DNA from: Poritiphilus sp965212595
GTDB taxonomy: Bacteria; Bacteroidota; Bacteroidia; Flavobacteriales; Flavobacteriaceae
Length of the DNA stretch: 64,000 nt
NCBI GenBank assembly: GCA_965212595.1
Contig: CBDBVE010000022.1
Span: 29,227-93,226, forward strand
Direction of reading: 5' to 3'
Numbering within the stretch: position 1 is the first letter of the stretch; each line of letters begins with the position of its first letter. The notes below the pieces were generated by a model that did no database searches, was not told the DNA's origin, and saw only the letters and a list, made by a program, of their open reading frames with translations. A program made the translations under genes and the position numbers. Of the stretch, positions 28,340 to 38,728 are shown one piece after another.

Positions 28340-29254
28340 TTATAGCACCATTTTTTTAAAGGGAAGAATGGTATGATATCCCTTGCTTGCAAAGTATGCC
28401 GGAGTTTCAGTATTTCCTACGGCCAAAATAAAATCTCCTCCCCAGGCCCCGAGACTCTTTATCGTCCCATGAAAGTCGGCAAAAAAAGATGCCTTCACTG
28501 TTCTCTTTTCCAGGGCTTGGGAAAGTATTTTTTCATGTTCTTCTAGCAGGTTTTTAAATTCCGGTAAATCTCGGCAAATATGGACGGCTTCGGTAATCTT
28601 AGAGATTTGGCCAACTAAGGCTTTTCTATCTATTTTCTTTTCATGATAGTCAGAAATTCCTTGACGGCTACTTTGCTTTTTATTGAGATGAACAAAATAA
28701 AGATGTTCGCTAAAAGGCGGCGCAAAGGAGATTGGAGTTATCTCAGGAAGATCATCTTTAAGCCGATATAGCAAAGGGGTGTTGTGTTGGGCACAAGCAA
28801 TATCATAACCACTTCCGGGAATACTATTCATAAGTAGCTTATAGGCGTCTACCCCAGCCCATTGTGCGATATTATTAATTAGTGTGGAGGAAGTGCCCAA
28901 GCCCCAATTCCTCGGGAAGTTAAGCCTTGTCTCTACCTGATATCCTACTCCCTTCTTCAGAAATCCTGGATTTAGCATCTTGGCCTGTCCAAGCATTTTC
29001 CAAAGCACGGTTTTTACAGAAGATCCTTCGGGAGCCGAGGCCTGAAGACTGAGTTCTTCCACATCCATTTCTGTCTCAAACCATATACTTCCGTCTGCAT
29101 CCCGACTTTTCCAATGTAACAGATTTCCTTTAATCTCACGGACATTTAAAGTTTGCCCGAATCTGGCCGGAAGAGCCAGGCTCAATGCCCCATCAAGAAC
29201 AGCATATTCTCCTGTGAGCAGCAGTTTACCGTTGCTGTAGAAATTGTATTCCAT
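28340..29254 (-). CDS. GYDIA-family GHMP kinase
   Basis: A 304-aa GHMP kinase. Motif I is NGKLLLTGEYAVLDGALSLA, motif II is RNWGLGTSSTLINNIA (Pro-x3-Gly-Leu-Gly-Ser-Ser-like ATP loop) and the GSGYDIACAQ segment gives the family its name. GAWGGDFILAVG is motif III. The start codon overlaps the stop of the HMG-CoA reductase gene by one base, so the pair is translationally coupled. The context points to a mevalonate-pathway kinase step in isoprenoid synthesis; which intermediate it phosphorylates is not decided by the sequence. Confidence 0.85.
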   Translation of the reverse strand: MEYNFYSNGKLLLTGEYAVLDGALSLALPARFGQTLNVREIKGNLLHWKSRDADGSIWFETEMDVEELSLQASAPEGSSVKTVLWKMLGQAKMLNPGFLKKGVGYQVETRLNFPRNWGLGTSSTLINNIAQWAGVDAYKLLMNSIPGSGYDIACAQHNTPLLYRLKDDLPEITPISFAPPFSEHLYFVHLNKKQSSRQGISDYHEKKIDRKALVGQISKITEAVHICRDLPEFKNLLEEHEKILSQALEKRTVKASFFADFHGTIKSLGAWGGDFILAVGNTETPAYFASKGYHTILPFKKMVL

Positions 29255-30573
29255 TAGTTTTTTCGCAAACTTTGAAAAGCTTCTTCGACTGCGCTATAAG
29301 TCACCGCCTGCGTCTTAAAGTGGTTTACTAACTTTTCTTTTTCGGCATCGGTTGCGCCAATTTGATTGAGAATATTGAGTAGGTGCATTTTCATATGCCC
29401 CTGCTGAATTCCAGTGGTTACAAGAGATCGCAATGCCGCAAAATTCTGGGCCAGACCGGCAACTGCCACTAGCTGCATCAACTCTTTAGCGGAAGGGTTT
29501 TGCAAAATTTCCATAGCCAGTTTTACAAGGGGATGAAGGCGTGTCAAACCACCAACTGTTCCTAATGCCAGCGGAATTTCAATAGAAAAAGAAAAAACAT
29601 CATCCTTAATTTCCGCATGTGTAAGGCTGGTATAAGCCCCGTCCCTAGCCGCATAGGCATGGGCAGCTGCTTCTATAGCCCTAAAATCGTTTCCGGTGGC
29701 CAGAACCACCGCGTCAATACCATTCATTATGCCTTTATTGTGCGTCACCGCCCTATAAGGCTCTACCCGGGCAATATTCACTGCCCTTACCAACTTCTGC
29801 GCAAATTCTTTGGGGTCTATAGAAGTTTCATCCTTAAGTTCCGCTATCCCACATTGCACTTCAGCCCTTACAAGGCAAGCCGGAACATAATTAGAAAGAA
29901 TGCTCATCGAAATTTCTATTGCCCGTTCTTCCTGGCTAAATGCTTCATAGCTCGATGCTTCGTTCTTTAAAGTCTGGGCAAACTGCTCGAGGCAAGAATT
30001 GATAAAATTGGCTCCCATGGCATCCATGGTCTCAAAGGTGCAGTGCAATTGGTAATAGTCAGGAAGCTTGTCGCTCTTATTTCGCAATTCGATCTTAGTA
30101 ATACCTCCACCTCTTTTTTCCATATTTTCGGTAAGTGCCGCAGTATCTGTTCGAAATTTGGGTTGTATGTGGGCAATAAAAAGTTGTAGTTTTTTAAAAT
30201 CACCCTTAAAAAAAAAGTGTACCTGGCCTATTTTTTCTGTTCCCAGAACGCTGGCTTTGAACCCTCCGCGGTCTAGCCAGAACTTTGCAGCCTTACTAGC
30301 GGCAGCGACCACAGAACTTTCTTCTATAGCCATAGGAATGGCATACAGTTTGTTGTTAATCAAAAAATTTGGTGCTATACCCAGTGGAAGATAATAGTTG
30401 GTAATGGTATTCTCAATGAATTCGTCATGCAACTTCTGTAGTTGCTGATCTGTGTTCCAGTAACGTTTTAAGAGGTCTTTGGTGAGTTCGGGATTATGCG
30501 TATAGTGAATTGCAATCCAATCTATTTTAGCTTCTTTAGAGAGTTTGGAAAATCCTTCAATAGGAGCGGTCAT
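29254..30573 (-). CDS. hydroxymethylglutaryl-CoA reductase, class II type
   Basis: A 439-aa enzyme that makes mevalonate from HMG-CoA. Catalytic motifs are AIEESSVVAAASKAAKFW (glutamate), VTHNKGIMNGIDAV (lysine), LATGNDFRAIEAAAHAYAAR (dinucleotide binding), GTVGGLTRLHPL and a C-terminal GIQQGHMKMH (histidine). The short form without membrane anchor is class II, as in mvaA. It is upstream of and overlaps the GHMP kinase, forming a mevalonate-pathway pair divergent from the peptidase gene. Confidence 0.92.
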   Translation of the reverse strand: MTAPIEGFSKLSKEAKIDWIAIHYTHNPELTKDLLKRYWNTDQQLQKLHDEFIENTITNYYLPLGIAPNFLINNKLYAIPMAIEESSVVAAASKAAKFWLDRGGFKASVLGTEKIGQVHFFFKGDFKKLQLFIAHIQPKFRTDTAALTENMEKRGGGITKIELRNKSDKLPDYYQLHCTFETMDAMGANFINSCLEQFAQTLKNEASSYEAFSQEERAIEISMSILSNYVPACLVRAEVQCGIAELKDETSIDPKEFAQKLVRAVNIARVEPYRAVTHNKGIMNGIDAVVLATGNDFRAIEAAAHAYAARDGAYTSLTHAEIKDDVFSFSIEIPLALGTVGGLTRLHPLVKLAMEILQNPSAKELMQLVAVAGLAQNFAALRSLVTTGIQQGHMKMHLLNILNQIGATDAEKEKLVNHFKTQAVTYSAVEEAFQSLRKN

Positions 30574-30740
30574 GAGTTATTGGTTTCGAAGGGTAAAGAT
30601 AAGCATTACGGTCTTAAATAAAGGGAGTTGATATCGGCCGGCAAGACACCCCTAAAAGTTGCAATGTTTTCAGTTTAAAGTTATTTTTTTAGCGAAAATA
30701 TTAGTAAACTTGGAAGTTTTAATTCAATTTTTGAGAATCT

Positions 30741-32960
30741 ATGAAAAAGTCATATGTTACGCTTCTTTTATTTTTAGGATGCATATTTACAATTTATGCA
30801 CAGGAAAAAAAGATAGCTTTAGAGGAGATCTGGGGAGGAGCTTTTACTACCGAAGGACTGGATGCTCTACGTTCAATGAAGAACGGTAAGAACTATACCG
30901 TCCTGAATTTAGACAGAGAGGCAGAGATAAGTTCGGTGGATCAGTACGATTACGAAACACAACAGAAGACCTCAACGCTTATATCTTCCAAAGATCTGGA
31001 AAACCTACCGTATTTCACCACCTACGAATTTAGCAAAGACGAGTCTAAATTGTTGCTCGCTACAGATGTTGAACGCTTATACAGGCGTTCCAGACTAGCT
31101 GTATATTACGTTTACGACCTTGGAGCCAAAGAGGTAACCAGGATATCTGAAGCCAAAATTCAAGAACCCGCACTGTCTCCGGATGGGAAACAAGTGGCTT
31201 ATGTGCATAACAACAACCTTTATATTTTTGATATTACTTCGAACAACACTGTACGAGTGACATCTGATGGGAAAAAGAATAAAATTATCAATGGTGTCAC
31301 AGATTGGGTTTATGAAGAAGAATTTGCCTTTGTACGCGCTTTTGAATGGAACTCTGACGGAACTAAAATTGCCTTTCTTAGGTTTGATGAGACCAATGTA
31401 CCTCAATTTTCCATGGATATGTATGGCACCGGGCTTTATCCCTCACAGCAGCAATTTAAATACCCTAAGGCGGGCGAAGACAATGCCGAGGTTTCACTTC
31501 ATATGTACGATCTGAAGTCTAAAAAAACAGCTGCCATTCCAATAGAAGAAGCTTATTACATCCCCAGAATTAAATGGATGAATGATGCAGATTTCTTAAG
31601 TGTCAGGACCTTAAACAGGCATCAAAACATACTGAAAATGTATGCTGTTAAAGCCTCAGACCAAAGTGTATCACTGTTGCTGGAGGAAAAAGACGCCGCT
31701 TATATAGACATCACTGATGACCTTACTTTTCTTGCCGATGACAGTTTTATTTGGACCAGCGAGCGGGATGGCCGCAATCACATCTATCTGTATGGTAGCG
31801 ACGGAAAATTAAAGAACCAGGTTACTAAAGGAGAATGGGAGGTTACTCGCTATTATGGCTATGACGAAAAGCAGAACAGGATCTATTACCAGTCTACTGA
31901 AAACGGGTCAATTAATCGCGACGTGTTTGGGATTAGTACGAACGGTAAGAATAAAAAAAGGTTGAGTGCCAAGGAGGGTACCAATAGGGCCGATTTTAGC
32001 GCGAATTTTACCTATTTTATAAATACGCATTCAAGTACTGGCACACCACCAGTATATAGTTTGCATAAAGCAGTTAGCGGTAAGCAGGTAACAGAAATCA
32101 AGAACAATGATGAACTGCTTAAAAAGTTGGGTAGTTACGAGATGAGCCCTAAAGAATTTTCTACAATTTCTGTTAATGGGAACGATCTCAATATGTATAT
32201 GATAAAGCCAAAAGATTTCGACCCAACTAAAAAATACCCTTTATTTATGTACCAGTACAGCGGACCGGGTTCTCAGCAAGTGGCCAATCGTTGGATGGGC
32301 ACTAACGATTACTGGCATCAAATGCTGGCTTCTGAAGGGTATATCGTTGCCTGTGTTGACGGACGCGGAACAGGCCTAAAGGGGCGCGATTTTAAAAAGG
32401 TGACCCAGAAAGAATTGGGAAAGCTAGAGGTCGAAGATCAGATAGCTGTGGCCAAAAAACTTAGCGAGCTACCTTATATTGATGAAGAACGCACTGGGAT
32501 CTGGGGATGGAGTTATGGTGGATTTATGTCTACCAATGCCCTTTTGAAAGGTAGTGATACCTTTGAAATGGCTATTGCCGTGGCCCCGGTAACCAGTTGG
32601 AGGTTTTATGATACGGTATATACCGAAAGATATATGCAAACTCCTCAGGAAAACCCCAGTGGCTACGATGAAAATTCACCACTAAATTACCCGGAGCTGC
32701 TTAAGGGAAAGTATTTACTTGTACACGGTTCTGGAGATGATAATGTACACCTTCAGAATACTATGCGTATGATAGAAGCTTTGGTACAAGCTAATAAGCA
32801 GTTTGAGTGGGCCTTGTATCCAGATAAGAGCCATGGTATTTTTGGCGGAAATACAAGGCTTCACCTTTATACCAAAATGACCGACTTTATTCATAAAAAC
32901 CTTGGAGATAAACGTGAGAAAAAGGCAAGCATGCCCGAAAAAGATATGATTAAAGGATAA
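30741..32960 (+). CDS. S9 family dipeptidyl peptidase IV-type
   Basis: A 739-aa exported peptidase. Residues 1-20 are a signal peptide (LLLFLGCIFTIYAQ). A beta-propeller domain fills about 40-480 (SPDGKQVAYV, WVYEEEFAFVRAFEWNSDG with the Glu pair that binds the substrate N-terminus). The alpha/beta hydrolase domain follows, with catalytic S591 (GWSYGG), D666 (GSGDDNVH) and H698 (DKSHGI). It removes dipeptides from peptide N-termini in the periplasm, preferably after proline. The next gene, 31 bases downstream, is a peptide transporter, so the two probably form a peptide-use operon. Confidence 0.93.
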   Translation: MKKSYVTLLLFLGCIFTIYAQEKKIALEEIWGGAFTTEGLDALRSMKNGKNYTVLNLDREAEISSVDQYDYETQQKTSTLISSKDLENLPYFTTYEFSKDESKLLLATDVERLYRRSRLAVYYVYDLGAKEVTRISEAKIQEPALSPDGKQVAYVHNNNLYIFDITSNNTVRVTSDGKKNKIINGVTDWVYEEEFAFVRAFEWNSDGTKIAFLRFDETNVPQFSMDMYGTGLYPSQQQFKYPKAGEDNAEVSLHMYDLKSKKTAAIPIEEAYYIPRIKWMNDADFLSVRTLNRHQNILKMYAVKASDQSVSLLLEEKDAAYIDITDDLTFLADDSFIWTSERDGRNHIYLYGSDGKLKNQVTKGEWEVTRYYGYDEKQNRIYYQSTENGSINRDVFGISTNGKNKKRLSAKEGTNRADFSANFTYFINTHSSTGTPPVYSLHKAVSGKQVTEIKNNDELLKKLGSYEMSPKEFSTISVNGNDLNMYMIKPKDFDPTKKYPLFMYQYSGPGSQQVANRWMGTNDYWHQMLASEGYIVACVDGRGTGLKGRDFKKVTQKELGKLEVEDQIAVAKKLSELPYIDEERTGIWGWSYGGFMSTNALLKGSDTFEMAIAVAPVTSWRFYDTVYTERYMQTPQENPSGYDENSPLNYPELLKGKYLLVHGSGDDNVHLQNTMRMIEALVQANKQFEWALYPDKSHGIFGGNTRLHLYTKMTDFIHKNLGDKREKKASMPEKDMIKG

Positions 32961-32991
32961 CCAACTAGCTTTAAACTAAACTTTATTCAAT

Positions 32992-34525
32992 ATGGAGACC
33001 AATCCCGAAACCTACAAGGAGAAACAACTCTTTGGACACCCAATCGGACTATTTTATCTGTTTTTCGCCGAGCTGTGGGAGCGATTTAGCTTTTACGGTA
33101 TGCGTGCCTTGCTCACGCTGTACATGGTGAACGTCATCTTTGAGGCCTTGTCTACCAGAGACTATGCCGCAGCTGCCGTATATGCATCCTATGGATCATT
33201 GGTGTACGCTTCAACCGTAATTGGGGGCAAAATTTCTGATTCGATCCTCGGTATGCGCCAATCTATTTTTCTGGGAGGGGTGTTGATGGCCTTAGGGCAC
33301 TTTGTACTTGCAATAGAAAACAATATGGCTTTCTTTTTGGCTCTTGCTTTCATCATTGTAGGGAATGGTTTTTTTTAAGCCCAACATATCAACCTTTGTT
33401 GGAACACTCTATAAAGATGGAGACACAAGAAAAGATTCTGGTTTTACCATTTTCTATATGGGAATTAATATTGGTGGTGCGGTTGCTCCTTTATTATGCG
33501 GATGGCTAGGTGCAAAATACGGTTGGCACTATGGTTTTGGATTGGCCGGAATTGGGATGTTAACAGGTTTACTGTTCTTTTGGAGCGGAATTAAAAAGAA
33601 TGTTTTTGGAGACGGAGGTAGACCGCCCAGCATGGAAGTTTATGAGAAAAAGATTATTGGAATTCCTCAAAAGCACCTGGTCCCTATTCTCGCATTTTTG
33701 TCAGCTCCCTTGATCGCATTTTTATTGTATTCATACAAATCCTTAGGAACAGAAGGGACTTTTTTCGCAGATACAAATATCGTAAACTTACTTTTTTACA
33801 TTATTGGCTTTGCAGTGCTTGCCTACATGATTATGATTATGATAAAGGCCACTGTTGATGAACGAAAGAAACTTTTTATGGCCGTATTGATAACCTTTTT
33901 TATGACCATATTTTGGGGCTTTCACGAACTGCATGGTAGTGTTATTACTCTATTTGCCGCCAGAAACGTAAACCTATCAATAATTAATGCTAGTCAGACC
34001 AACGCCTTGAATTCCATTTTTATCGTAATACTCGCCATACCGGTGTCTATCATGTGGACCTACCTGGCAAAGAAAAAACTAAACCCCAGAACGCCGTATA
34101 AGTTTGGAATGGGCCTGATTTTTGCCGGACTCAGCTTCTATATCCTCTCTCTGAGTGGAGGTAGTGCCGATGAAAACGGAATGGTGCCTTTTTCTTACTT
34201 GCTGACCTTGTATTTTTTGATCTCAGTGGGAGAGCTGTTTATGTCGCCAGTAGGCTTGTCAAAAATTACAGATCTTTCACCCAAACGTATTGTGGCCTTT
34301 ATGATGGGGATATGGTTCCTTTCATCTGCCTATGCCTTTCAAATCGTGGGCTTTATATCGAAACAACTCGCCATTGAAAGCACGGATAGCAATGTTGGAG
34401 GCTTTGAAACTCTAAATATATACCTCGACGGATTTAGTTTGATCGCCAAATATTCCCTGGCTGCCGGGGTGGTGGTCCTGCTGTTCTCCCCATTGATGAA
34501 AAGACTCATGGGCAAAGTGCATTAG
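32992..34525 (+). pseudogene. POT/PTR-family peptide transporter, one frameshift
   Basis: The first segment (to about 33378) has FAELWERFSFYGMRALLTLYM, the POT signature with the E-x-x-E-R-F/Y proton-coupling motif, and the second has FFKPNISTFVGTLY and FTIFYMGINIGGAVAPLLCGW. The two frames join at a run of eight T near 33369-33376 where seven would keep GNGFFKPNIS in frame. About twelve membrane helices are predicted overall. It imports di- and tripeptides with protons. The upstream S9 peptidase would supply the substrates. The break is probably a homopolymer error. Confidence 0.9.
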
Positions 34526-36573
34526 TCTTTGTTTTCAATAAAGAAATATGCTCCCTTTTCTCCGGTATAGTGAAAAGGGAGTTTTCTTTTTGCGCAGCTT
34601 TGTTCCCATCGCTTTACAAAACTGCGGTAGTTACTACCATCGGCGATGATCTTTTTGGGTTGAACAATATCGAGAAATCTATCCAGGTTTATTTTGGGCG
34701 ATTGAGTTAGGATTACAATGTCTATTTGAAGATCTTTTGGAGGATATATTCCAAGGCTATCAAGTAGAAAGACCAGGCGAGAATTGACATAGAAACTGTG
34801 CATCAATGGGAAATTTGATAGCCTTTCAATACGCTCCGCGGTAACATAATCATCTTGTAATTTGGTCGCTACAGAGGGCCTGTTACTGTAAATCGATAGC
34901 TTCTGCCCGTGCTGCTCTAAAATGATGGTATTTTTTGTCTGGTGCAGTAAAACTACCCGCCTTGTTTTATGAGTTTCAAATAGAAGTTTAAGAGACCAAA
35001 GCTCCATTCCTATTATAAGGATTAGCAGAATCACGAAACTTTTGAAAACAGGCTTCTTCAATATAAACAACAGGGAGAAAACAATAAGGTAACTAAGCAC
35101 GAGTTGTACCTCATCAAACGAGATATTAGTGAAAATAAAGGCTTTCTGGTCTGCAACCAGACCCATAACTTCATTCATAGTCCGTATGGCTGTATTGTAG
35201 GTCCAAACAAGCCAATCTGGGATACAGTCTAAAACGCCTAGTATGATGATAACAAGCCCCATGCCCAAGATTAGTCCTAAGAAAGGAACTATAAGCAGGT
35301 TAGAAACGAAAAATAAACCCGGAAACTGATGAAAGTAGTACAGGCTGATCGGCAATACGCCAAATTGGGCGGCCAGAGAGACCGCTAACAGCTGCCACAG
35401 CTTTCTAATCACAATGTTCTTCGGGAACCACAGGCGCATAAGAAAAGGGTAAATGGCAACAATGGCTAAAACAGCCGCATAGCTCATCTGAAACCCTATT
35501 TGGAATAAAAGCGCTGGGCTAAATATCAGCAGCATAAAAAATAGTGACAGCGCCAAAACATTGAAGGTATTGCTAGGGCGATTGAGGTACAGGGCATATG
35601 CCACAAAGGAGAACATGGTTACGGCCCTGATCACGGAGGTAGATAAGCCCGCCAGAAAGGCAAAACCCCAGAGAAACAGCACTAGCATCCCTAGCTTTAC
35701 ATTTCTGCCTCCAGGCAAAAACTCTAAAGGTTTTAATACATATTGGAATAACATCATCAAAATACCTATGTGTAGCCCGGAAATAGCCAAAATATGCAAG
35801 GCACCCGCGTTTTTATAGTCGCTGTAGACTTCAGAGGAAATAGTGCTGCGTTCTCCCAGGAGCAATGCCGTAATGATGGAAAGCTCCTCTGGCCCGAAAC
35901 CGCTTTTTTTTAGTTTAGAAATAACTGTTGCTCGTATTTTGGCTGCAATCCCAAATACGGTTTTTGATTTTCGGCTAAGAACCATGGCCCGGGTGGAATC
36001 TAATCGAATTTGATGATAAACACCTAAACCCTCCATATAACTTCTATAATTAAACTGATATGGATTTAGAGGTGTGGGTATTTCGCTTGCCCTTCCAAAA
36101 AATATGACTTCATCATCCACTTCCAGGCGTTTGGTCTGGGGATGTATTCTTTGGTTAATCAATAATTTCCCCTGTACTTTCACACAGTCAATGGCGATTA
36201 GTTTTGCAATGTATTTGAAGGAGTACTTATTAGGCTTTAGTTGTTCACGTATCTTAAAATGCCAATAGGAAGGGGTCTGGGTCGCCCTTTTTTGATAATG
36301 ACCTGGCAAATTTTTAGGCATGGACATGACTATTGAAAGCATTCCAATACTCATAAAAGCTACGAACATAGCGCTCCCAAAAACCATGGTATTTGTACGC
36401 TTTTTGTTAAAGGTGAAAGCGAGCGCTGTAAGTGAACCAATAAGAAGTGTTATGAGAACCCAGGGCTGAGGTTCAAGCAAGTAACCTAAAAGGACGCCAG
36501 TAATCAGTAGAAAGCTCAGTTTTATGGGAATGAATTCAAGTAATTTCAACCGTATGTGATTTTTAAATATCAC
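34522..36573 (-). CDS. ComEC/Rec2-family DNA uptake channel protein
   Basis: A 683-aa membrane protein. An N-terminal DUF4131 region with two to three helices is followed by an OB-like stretch (LIAIDCVKVQGKLLIN), the competence domain (ITALLLGERSTISSEVYSDYKNAGALHILAISGLHIGI, then many helices) and a short C-terminal segment. The C-terminal beta-lactamase-type nuclease domain seen in longer ComEC proteins is reduced to a remnant (DIVILTQSPK, PKKIIADGSN). This is usual in Bacteroidota. It would form the inner-membrane channel for DNA import. The stop overlaps the convergent transporter gene by four bases. Confidence 0.88.
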   Translation of the reverse strand: MIFKNHIRLKLLEFIPIKLSFLLITGVLLGYLLEPQPWVLITLLIGSLTALAFTFNKKRTNTMVFGSAMFVAFMSIGMLSIVMSMPKNLPGHYQKRATQTPSYWHFKIREQLKPNKYSFKYIAKLIAIDCVKVQGKLLINQRIHPQTKRLEVDDEVIFFGRASEIPTPLNPYQFNYRSYMEGLGVYHQIRLDSTRAMVLSRKSKTVFGIAAKIRATVISKLKKSGFGPEELSIITALLLGERSTISSEVYSDYKNAGALHILAISGLHIGILMMLFQYVLKPLEFLPGGRNVKLGMLVLFLWGFAFLAGLSTSVIRAVTMFSFVAYALYLNRPSNTFNVLALSLFFMLLIFSPALLFQIGFQMSYAAVLAIVAIYPFLMRLWFPKNIVIRKLWQLLAVSLAAQFGVLPISLYYFHQFPGLFFVSNLLIVPFLGLILGMGLVIIILGVLDCIPDWLVWTYNTAIRTMNEVMGLVADQKAFIFTNISFDEVQLVLSYLIVFSLLFILKKPVFKSFVILLILIIGMELWSLKLLFETHKTRRVVLLHQTKNTIILEQHGQKLSIYSNRPSVATKLQDDYVTAERIERLSNFPLMHSFYVNSRLVFLLDSLGIYPPKDLQIDIVILTQSPKINLDRFLDIVQPKKIIADGSNYRSFVKRWEQSCAKRKLPFHYTGEKGAYFFIENKD

Positions 36574-36634
36574 ATCTTAGGGAATATCCTTGAATTTCCC
36601 TTGCAACTAAGCCAATAATGAATAACAGATCTTT

Positions 36635-37198
36635 TTAGAGCACCCTGGTAGCCTTTACGAAGGCATAATTCCAGAACCCTTCGCGAAGCGAAGAGACGAT
36701 TACTCCCCTTGAGGAAGTAGAATGAATAAACTTAATGTCATCGCCATCAACAGAAACTACGAGGCCAACATGATTGATTTTCTTACCCCTTTTACTGGTT
36801 TTAAAAAAAAGAAGGTCGCCTTTGGCCACCCGGTTAACACGGATTCGTTTTCCCTCATCAGCCATCTGATACGATACCCTTGGCAAGGGCACCTCGTGAG
36901 CTCCAAAAGCGATATACAACAACCCTGAGCAGTCCATACCCTTGCGTGAAGTGCCTCCAAATTTGTACCGAACACCAGAATAGGTCAGCGCTGTGCTGAT
37001 GATTTTATCCGCTTTTTTGAGGCCTTTACCACTTTCTTCGACTTTGGTTTCAACTGGCTTTTCAGAAACAGACAGCTTGTCTTCTTCTGAAGCCTCAACA
37101 CTTACTTTTCGTTCTTTGCTGTATGATGTTTTTTTCTTGACAACCCCGCAACTGGTTGCAAAAAGAAAAATTAGAAGTAAAAAAAATCGACTTGCCAT
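36635..37198 (-). CDS. NlpC/P60 (C40) cell-wall hydrolase lipoprotein
   Basis: A 187-aa protein from ATG 37198; a TTG directly before it is in frame but unnecessary. A lipobox cysteine at C17 makes it a lipoprotein. After a charged linker (residues 20-60) comes the C40 peptidase domain with catalytic C90 (GMDCSGLLY), H143 (INHVGLV) and H159 (FIHSTSSRGV). It cleaves peptide stems of peptidoglycan. It is 61 bases from the ComEC-like gene start and on the same strand. Confidence 0.9.
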   Translation of the reverse strand: MASRFFLLLIFLFATSCGVVKKKTSYSKERKVSVEASEEDKLSVSEKPVETKVEESGKGLKKADKIISTALTYSGVRYKFGGTSRKGMDCSGLLYIAFGAHEVPLPRVSYQMADEGKRIRVNRVAKGDLLFFKTSKRGKKINHVGLVVSVDGDDIKFIHSTSSRGVIVSSLREGFWNYAFVKATRVL

Positions 37199-37269
37199 CA
37201 AGAAATCTTGCTATCTCTTGATCATCAAAATTAGGGAATTCTTTAAAAAACTAAAGGAAAAGCACAATA

Positions 37270-38388
37270 TTATGTTTTCGCAGCCCTAGTAATTAGTTCA
37301 GCGGTTTTGTCGCTGGCTCCCTTGCCACCCAACTTTTTCTCTAGTTCATTATAGGCTTCAAGCTGGGCTTTTCTTGATGGGCCAGCCAAAATTTTACTCA
37401 GTTCAGAAACGAGGTTCTTTTTGGTAAGTTTCCCCTGAATTAGTTCGGTAACGACCTCCCGGTTCATAATTAGATTTACCAATGAGATATAGTCCAGTGT
37501 AATAATGCGCTTGGCAATTTGATAGGATACCCAATTTCCCTTATAGCAAACCACCTGCGGTACCTTAAAAAGCGCGGTCTCCAGCGTTGCAGTACCACTG
37601 GTGACCAGGGCCGCATGAGAAAACAACAGAAGCGCATAGGTTTTATTAGAAACGAAACCTACTTGCTTACTTTTTAGAAATGCCTGGTAAAAAGCGTTGT
37701 CCAGGCTGGGAGCACCCGCTATTACGAACTGATATTCAGAAAAGTCACCCACGGTTGAGAGCATTACATCCAACATCTTTTGCACTTCCTGTTTACGACT
37801 GCCAGGAAGTAAAGCGACTATTGGTTTTTTAGGGTCCAGGCCATTTTCTTTTCGAAAATCTTGTTCATCTATTTCTGGGAAAGTACCAATGGCATCGATT
37901 AAAGGATGGCCTACAAAATGTACGGGGAAACCATGCTTCTTTTCATAAAACTCTTTTTCAAAAGGAAGAATGACATACATGGCATCGATATCTCTTTTTA
38001 TCTTATTTATCCTTCCTTCCCGTGATGCCCAAATCTGCGGTGAAATGTAGTAGTTGGTTTTATAGTTGTGCTCCTTAGCCCATTTCGCAATTCTCAGGTT
38101 GAATCCTGAGTAATCTATAAAAATAACAAGATCAGGGTCAAATCTGGCTATATCCTCTTTACAGTATTTTATATTCCTGAAGATGGCCCCCAGGTTGGCC
38201 AGCACCTCTAAAAACCCCATATATGCGGTTTCTTTGTAGTGTTTTACCAAAACTCCACCGGCATTTTTCATCAAATCTCCCCCCCAACATCTAATTTCAG
38301 CCTGGTCATCCTTCTTTCTCAGGGCTCTAATGAGATTGGACCCATGAAGGTCACCCGATGCTTCTCCCGCAATGATGTAATATTTCAT
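37270..38388 (-). CDS. lpxB: lipid-A-disaccharide synthase
   Basis: A 372-aa GT-B glycosyltransferase that joins two acylated glucosamine units in lipid A synthesis. Motifs are IIAGEASGDLHGSNLIRAL at the N-terminus, AYMGFLEVL, IDYSGFNLR, HFVGHPLID, LLPGSRKQEV (UDP binding) and TSGTATLETAL. The length is typical. The gene is in a minus-strand run with a small membrane protein and surE upstream. Confidence 0.95.
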   Translation of the reverse strand: MKYYIIAGEASGDLHGSNLIRALRKKDDQAEIRCWGGDLMKNAGGVLVKHYKETAYMGFLEVLANLGAIFRNIKYCKEDIARFDPDLVIFIDYSGFNLRIAKWAKEHNYKTNYYISPQIWASREGRINKIKRDIDAMYVILPFEKEFYEKKHGFPVHFVGHPLIDAIGTFPEIDEQDFRKENGLDPKKPIVALLPGSRKQEVQKMLDVMLSTVGDFSEYQFVIAGAPSLDNAFYQAFLKSKQVGFVSNKTYALLLFSHAALVTSGTATLETALFKVPQVVCYKGNWVSYQIAKRIITLDYISLVNLIMNREVVTELIQGKLTKKNLVSELSKILAGPSRKAQLEAYNELEKKLGGKGASDKTAELITRAAKT

Positions 38389-38443
38389 TTTAAAACTCTA
38401 AACTCCAAAGCCACAGCATACCATCAAATTCGCCATACCGCCT

Positions 38444-38728
38444 TTAGAATATCTTATAGTATAGAATTATCATTGCCGTAAGCAATGTTGCTATTAACAC
38501 TCCCCGTGCCCTGGCGTCTCTTCTCAGTTTTAAAAAACCAAAAAATGCGACCAAATTTAAAATTGCCCCTAGAGCCAACAAGCTGCCAAGATGTCCTTGC
38601 TCCATTGCTGCTTTAAAGGTCTCCTTAATTCCGAAATCGGAGAAGAGTAGGATATAGCACAGTGTTCCAATGGTATTTGCAATGATACCCACTACAAAAC
38701 CAATACCTATTTCTTTTTTATTGTTCAT
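38444..38728 (-). CDS. small three-helix membrane protein between surE and lpxB
   Basis: A 94-aa protein with three hydrophobic helices (about residues 8-28, 47-66 and 74-92). Its start overlaps the end of surE by 11 bases, so it is translated from the same message. Family not recognised. The position between surE and lpxB suggests membrane or envelope work, which is inference only. Confidence 0.7.
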   Translation of the reverse strand: MNNKKEIGIGFVVGIIANTIGTLCYILLFSDFGIKETFKAAMEQGHLGSLLALGAILNLVAFFGFLKLRRDARARGVLIATLLTAMIILYYKIF

